Shown: positions 32,286 to 35,561 of the stretch, piece by piece
Position numbering within the stretch: position 1 is the first letter of the stretch
How the letters are laid out: each line of letters opens with the position of its first letter
Source: Eubacteriales Family XIII. Incertae Sedis bacterium
GTDB taxonomy: Bacteria; Bacillota; Clostridia; Peptostreptococcales; Anaerovoracaceae
Assembly: GCA_031272365.1 (NCBI GenBank)
Contig: JAISTX010000028.1
Coordinates: 1 to 35,561 of the forward strand
DNA: 35,561 nt
Direction of reading: 5' to 3'
The notes under the pieces: generated by a model
The model's database searches: none
Told to the model about the DNA's origin: nothing
The model's input: the letters and a program-made list of their open reading frames with translations, nothing else
Translations under genes and position numbers: made by a program

Positions 32286-32618
32286 ATGGATCATGCTGAA
32301 ATAATATTATTGCTGACGGGCCCCGTCTTTTTCGTCGTCATTTACATGAAATACCGCAACATCAAGGAGAGGCACCATCACGAGAGTGAGACGCCAGTGC
32401 AGATGACGGGCCTGCAGCAGTACGACAAGCTCGCGCAGCACCTGACGGGGCAAAGGTCCCCCAGGCTGCGGGACGCGAACGACAACCGTGTGCAGGGCTC
32501 GCTCGTCGGGTCGGATCCGCTCGGCGCCGTCTCGGGCATCGGAAACCTGTCGAACGCGACAGGCGTGCTCGAGTCGGTCGTGCCGCGCGGCGTGGGAGAT
32601 ATACTCAGGAGGTTGTAA
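32286..32618 (+). CDS. Small membrane protein equal to the C-terminal part of the zinc-ribbon paralogue
   Basis: This is 110 aa. A TM helix (IILLLTGPVFFVVIYMKYRN) is followed by a cytoplasmic tail with HHHESETPVQMTG and a terminal VPRGVGDILRRL. The same parts occur at the end of the 469-aa protein at 32622 (RYRNERERHFYETETPIEVS and MPDEASEILRRI). It thus seems to be a split-off C-terminal half of the family, made as a separate protein. GGAAGGGGAA precedes the ATG. Function unknown. Confidence 0.78.
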   Translation: MDHAEIILLLTGPVFFVVIYMKYRNIKERHHHESETPVQMTGLQQYDKLAQHLTGQRSPRLRDANDNRVQGSLVGSDPLGAVSGIGNLSNATGVLESVVPRGVGDILRRL

Positions 32619-32621
32619 AAA

Positions 32622-34031
32622 GTGGATACGCGGGAAATGCCGGGCTCGCGGAACACTCAGGTCACGATCCAATGTCAGGGCTGCGGCGCTGGGATCGTGC
32701 TTGACGTGGAGGAAACGATGTCCGCGCGGTGCCCCTGGTGCCGCGAGTTTTTGTCGATTGAGCAGCAGATGCCGCACGGGGCGGTCACAGACGCCGTGCT
32801 GCCATTCCTTTTGACGCGGGAGGAGGCGCAGGCGAAGATCGCGGAATTTGTCCATGCACGCAGGCGCTTCGCCGTCAGCGCCTTCAAGCGGGAATTCACG
32901 CCGGAGAATGTCATGGGCGTGTACCTCCCCTATCTCGTCATGGACGCAAAGACGCACTGCCGTTTTTCGGGGCCGGCCGGGGATATCATTGCGGAGCACC
33001 GTAGCGAGAATACGAATTATTTTGATGTCGATTTCTACGATATCAGCCGTGAATTCGACATGACCGTTTCCGGCCTGACGATCGAGGCGAGCTCCAAGAA
33101 ACGGGCCGTCGATGTCCAGCGCAATACGTTGAACATCATCAACGCGATCCTGCCGTTCGATGTCGAAAACTGCGTGCCGTATGACGGGCGCTACCTGAAG
33201 GGGTTTTGCGCCGAGCGCCGCGACACGAATATCGACGAGCTGAAATGGCTCGCGGGCGCGCAGCTGCACGATATAGCGCAGAGTCAGGCGAACGGGATGT
33301 CGGAGAAATACGCGGTGGACGCCATCGAGAATGTGAAAGAGGTCTATATCAACGAGAAGCACAGGGCGGCGGTGGAAAAATCGAGGAACCGCCCGGGCTT
33401 GCTTCGCTACAACATCCGCTGGGATGAGCAGAGCGTCGACCTCGCCGGGGCGCAATGGAAATCCGCCTATCTGCCCGTGTGGCTATATTCGTATTTCAAC
33501 CGGAAGGGAGGCAAGCACATGCTGCACTACATCGCCGTGAACGGGCGCACGGGGGAGACGATGGGCTCGGTGCCGTTCGATGCCGGCAAGCGCAACCTGC
33601 TCACGCTGCTGGTGCTGGTCGCCTTCGCTTTCCTCTGGTGGCTGCTGGTCTTCGGCCGGTTGTACTTCAACGACGGGTTGACCGGCGCGGATATTGAGGC
33701 GTCGCTCGACGCCGGCTTCAAACTCACGGTGCCCTTTCTGATCGGCGGTGTGGTGCTTTGGCTTATCTGCCGCTTTGCCATCGGCGGCCGCTATCGCAAC
33801 GAACGCGAGCGGCATTTCTATGAGACGGAGACCCCGATCGAGGTGTCAAACGTGCAGAAGACAGACCTGCGCAGCAGTTCGGTCGCTGCGTGCCGGGTGC
33901 CGTACGTCCGGGGCGTGAACAGCTTTGAGATCCACGACCCGCGCGTGCCGCGCATACTCAGCGAAAAGACGGCAGCCTTCCTGAGTGCCATGATGCCGGA
34001 CGAAGCGAGTGAGATTCTCCGGAGGATATAG
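32622..34031 (+). CDS. Zinc-ribbon membrane protein, fused form
   Basis: This is 469 aa with a GTG start at 32622 behind AGGAGG. One zinc ribbon (Cys 18, 21, 37, 40) is followed by the same body as the 31110 protein (FKREFTPENVMGVYLPYLVM, NAILPFDVENCVPYDGRYLK, WKSAYLPVWLYSYF). It then has two TM helices (about 330-352 and 368-390) and the tail that in the upstream pair is a separate gene. It lacks the first of the two ribbons of the 31110 protein. A 36-residue insert (MSEKYAVDAIENVKEVYINE region) lies before WDEQSVDL. The upstream arrangement is a gene split or this one is a gene fusion. Confidence 0.85.
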   Translation: MDTREMPGSRNTQVTIQCQGCGAGIVLDVEETMSARCPWCREFLSIEQQMPHGAVTDAVLPFLLTREEAQAKIAEFVHARRRFAVSAFKREFTPENVMGVYLPYLVMDAKTHCRFSGPAGDIIAEHRSENTNYFDVDFYDISREFDMTVSGLTIEASSKKRAVDVQRNTLNIINAILPFDVENCVPYDGRYLKGFCAERRDTNIDELKWLAGAQLHDIAQSQANGMSEKYAVDAIENVKEVYINEKHRAAVEKSRNRPGLLRYNIRWDEQSVDLAGAQWKSAYLPVWLYSYFNRKGGKHMLHYIAVNGRTGETMGSVPFDAGKRNLLTLLVLVAFAFLWWLLVFGRLYFNDGLTGADIEASLDAGFKLTVPFLIGGVVLWLICRFAIGGRYRNERERHFYETETPIEVSNVQKTDLRSSSVAACRVPYVRGVNSFEIHDPRVPRILSEKTAAFLSAMMPDEASEILRRI

Positions 34032-34034
34032 GCA

Positions 34035-34145
34035 TTGGAAACACGCGACACACAGATCACGATCCAATGCCAGGGCTGCGGCGCGGAGATCGTGCTGGAC
34101 GTGGAGGAGGCGATTATGGTAAAACAGTTATTGAAAAGCAAATAG
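34035..34145 (+). pseudogene. Truncated third copy of the zinc-ribbon gene
   Basis: A 36-codon frame starting TTG, with GGAGG 10 bases upstream, reads ETRDTQITIQCQGCGAEIVL followed by DVEEAIMVKQLLKSK. The first 27 residues match the start of the 32622 protein (DTREMPG...TQVTIQCQGCG), but the second Cys pair and the rest are gone. It is a remnant left by deletion after tandem duplication. The short peptide may still be made. Confidence 0.8.
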
Positions 34146-34172
34146 TCGTTCATGGGGAAAGGGGCAAGCGGC

Positions 34173-34559
34173 ATGATTGACATCAAATGCGACCAGTGCG
34201 GGGCGGACGAGTACCAGCTGCTGGATCCGAAGACGGGGGAGGTGCGGTGCGCGTACTGCCGCAACCGGTGGATCGTGCCGGAGCTCATCGTCAAGACGGA
34301 GACGGAGAAGTTTCTGGAGGAGCAGTCGAAGCGGCCCGTGGTCGTACAGGACAATTCGACGGAGACGGACCAGGAGCTGATGCGCATGGTGAGCGGCCTC
34401 GCGGCCGGGGGGCTCGCGGGGTGCAACCCGTTCGCGCGCATCGGGTACGCGATCCGGCGGTTTTTCCGGACGCTGGCCATCGTCGTCATCATCGCGGTCG
34501 TCGCGATTTTGTTATACAAATTTGTAGACTGGCAGGCGGTTTTCTCATCGTTCAAATAG
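34173..34559 (+). CDS. Small zinc-ribbon, single-TM protein
   Basis: This is 128 aa. An N-terminal zinc ribbon (Cys 6, 9, 26, 29: IKCDQCGADEY...VRCAYCRNRW) is followed by a charged helix, a Gly-rich stretch and a C-terminal TM (TLAIVVIIAVVAILLYKFV). The ATG at 34173 has GGGG 8 bases upstream; the ATG at 34152 lacks a ribosome site. It closes the SPFH/zinc-ribbon cluster. Likely an accessory of that membrane module. Confidence 0.78.
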   Translation: MIDIKCDQCGADEYQLLDPKTGEVRCAYCRNRWIVPELIVKTETEKFLEEQSKRPVVVQDNSTETDQELMRMVSGLAAGGLAGCNPFARIGYAIRRFFRTLAIVVIIAVVAILLYKFVDWQAVFSSFK

Positions 34560-34560
34560 C

Positions 34561-35561
34561 ATGCTGAACGTTTTCTACGGCAGGGAGGACATCGACAAGC
34601 AGCGGTATCTGTTTGCGCGGGCGCGGGCGGAGAGCCTGGCGCGCGGGCAGGACGGGTCGGTGCTTTTGATCGTGCCCGACCAGTTCACTTTGGAGACGGA
34701 GCGGGCGGCGTTCGACTACCTCGAGGCGCCGGCATTCGTGGATCCGGTCGTGACGAGCATGAACCGGCTGGCGGGGCGCGTGCTCGCGGAGACGGGCGGG
34801 CGCACGGACTACATCGACCAGTACGGGAAGTACATGCTCATCGCGCGGCTGCTGCACCGGGGGCGGGAGGCGCTGTCGGTGTACCGCGGGCTGGAAAATT
34901 CCACGGCGTTCATCGAGAAGGTGAGCGCGGCGATCATGAGCTTCAAGACGCACCTCGTGACGCCGGACGCGCTGGCTTCGGCGGTGGAGGCGATGGAGGG
35001 CGACAGCTTGCTGCGGCGCAAGCTCGTGGATCTGCTGTGGATCTACCGCGGGTATGAAGAGGCCTTGGCCGCGATGGACGGCGGGGCGGGGCGGCCGGAC
35101 AGCACGGACGTGACGCGGCTGTTTGCGGCGCGGATCCGCGCGTCGGCTTTTTTGCGCGGGGCGGTGGTCTGGGTCTACGGCTACGACTATATCTCGCCCC
35201 TGTACACGGAGGCGATCGCCGGGATGGCGTGCGTGTGCGCGGAGGTGAACGTCGTGCTGACGGCGGAACCGGGCGACGCGTTTTTTGCTTTGACGAACCG
35301 GACGTGCGAGGCGCTGTGCGAGGCGGCGCGCGCGGCGGGGTCTGAGGCGGCCGTGCACGGGATCGCGGAGGACGGCGCGCGGCGGGGGGTTCCCTGCGCG
35401 TACCGCGAAAAGGACGCGCGGCCGGAGCAGATCGCGCATATCGAGCGGGCGCTGTTTGCATATGGGGGCGCCGGGGCACCGGTGTTTGCGGGTGCAGCCG
35501 GGGAAGCGGGCGGCGTCCCGCCCGCCTTGCGGCTCGTGGCGGCGCGCGATTTCGAGTCCGA
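34561..35561 (+). CDS. addB: AddB-like helicase-nuclease subunit, N-terminal part
   Basis: The frame is open from ATG 34561 to the right edge (333 codons seen, incomplete). The start resembles AddB: MLNVFYGREDIDKQRYLFAR, then LLIVPDQFTLETERAAFDYL, VTSMNRLAGRVLAETGG, DQYGKYMLIARLL and a later VWVYGYDYISP, ending ALRLVAARDFES. AddB with AddA resects DNA double-strand ends for recombination. The P-loop position reads GREDIDKQ and lacks the GKS/T of Walker A. The nuclease and iron-sulfur parts are beyond the window. It starts 1 base after the zinc-ribbon stop with no Shine-Dalgarno, so it may be coupled to it. Confidence 0.85.
   Translation, partial: MLNVFYGREDIDKQRYLFARARAESLARGQDGSVLLIVPDQFTLETERAAFDYLEAPAFVDPVVTSMNRLAGRVLAETGGRTDYIDQYGKYMLIARLLHRGREALSVYRGLENSTAFIEKVSAAIMSFKTHLVTPDALASAVEAMEGDSLLRRKLVDLLWIYRGYEEALAAMDGGAGRPDSTDVTRLFAARIRASAFLRGAVVWVYGYDYISPLYTEAIAGMACVCAEVNVVLTAEPGDAFFALTNRTCEALCEAARAAGSEAAVHGIAEDGARRGVPCAYREKDARPEQIAHIERALFAYGGAGAPVFAGAAGEAGGVPPALRLVAARDFES

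Overview
The window looks like chromosomal DNA from a GC-rich Firmicute, probably a gut Clostridia-type bacterium. The reasons are a tryptophan T-box leader, Shine-Dalgarno starts beside sigma-A type promoters, an AddB-type nuclease, an SPFH/zinc-ribbon cluster like the ydj genes of Bacillus, a YjcQ-like gene, and a phage minor-capsid remnant of Firmicutes type. This placement is inferred; no rRNA or other marker gene is present.

Layout. 1-2315: end of a TRAP transporter operon (dctP end, dctQ, dctM). 2324-9898: a complete-looking trp operon (trpE-G-D-orf-C-F-B-A) behind a strong promoter and a Trp-specific T-box. It has two oddities: an in-frame amber codon in trpB, and an unknown small Cys/Gly/Gln/Arg-rich gene between trpD and trpC. 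9888-15467 (minus strand): hflX and a prepilin peptidase, then a family of zinc-ribbon membrane proteins and a lipoprotein that share a C-terminal EQFFGG motif, then a one-TM protein. 15844-16353: a type IV pilin-like protein. 16411-20522 (minus): a secreted GLUG-repeat protein translationally coupled to a transmembrane Ser/Thr kinase with an extracellular GLUG region. 20988-24382: a radical SAM protein converging on an acyl-CoA synthetase. 24588-26340: tandem hairpin repeats, a truncated YjcQ-like gene, and a phage minor-capsid C-terminus fused to a possible nuclease toxin with a small overlapping partner gene. 26552-29529 (minus): a DUF2889-like protein and a FAD-linked oxidase with low-complexity insertions. 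29669-34559: an SPFH-SHOCT protein with several paralogous zinc-ribbon proteins in fused, split and truncated forms. 34561-end: start of an addB-like gene.

How the genes work together. The trp genes cover chorismate to tryptophan, with leader control by uncharged tRNA-Trp. The prepilin peptidase could process the pilin. The kinase and GLUG protein look like a surface sensing unit. The SPFH/zinc-ribbon cluster looks like a membrane-stress or membrane-scaffold module. Much of the intergenic space holds dispersed palindromic repeats. Four minus-strand genes have a -10 box exactly 6 nt before the ATG, which suggests leaderless mRNAs.

The strongest leads are the trpB amber codon, the repeated leaderless arrangement, the EQFFGG family, the capsid-toxin/partner pair, the GLUG protein plus GLUG-kinase pair, and the split/fused zinc-ribbon family. 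All calls come from reading the sequence by eye, with no database search.
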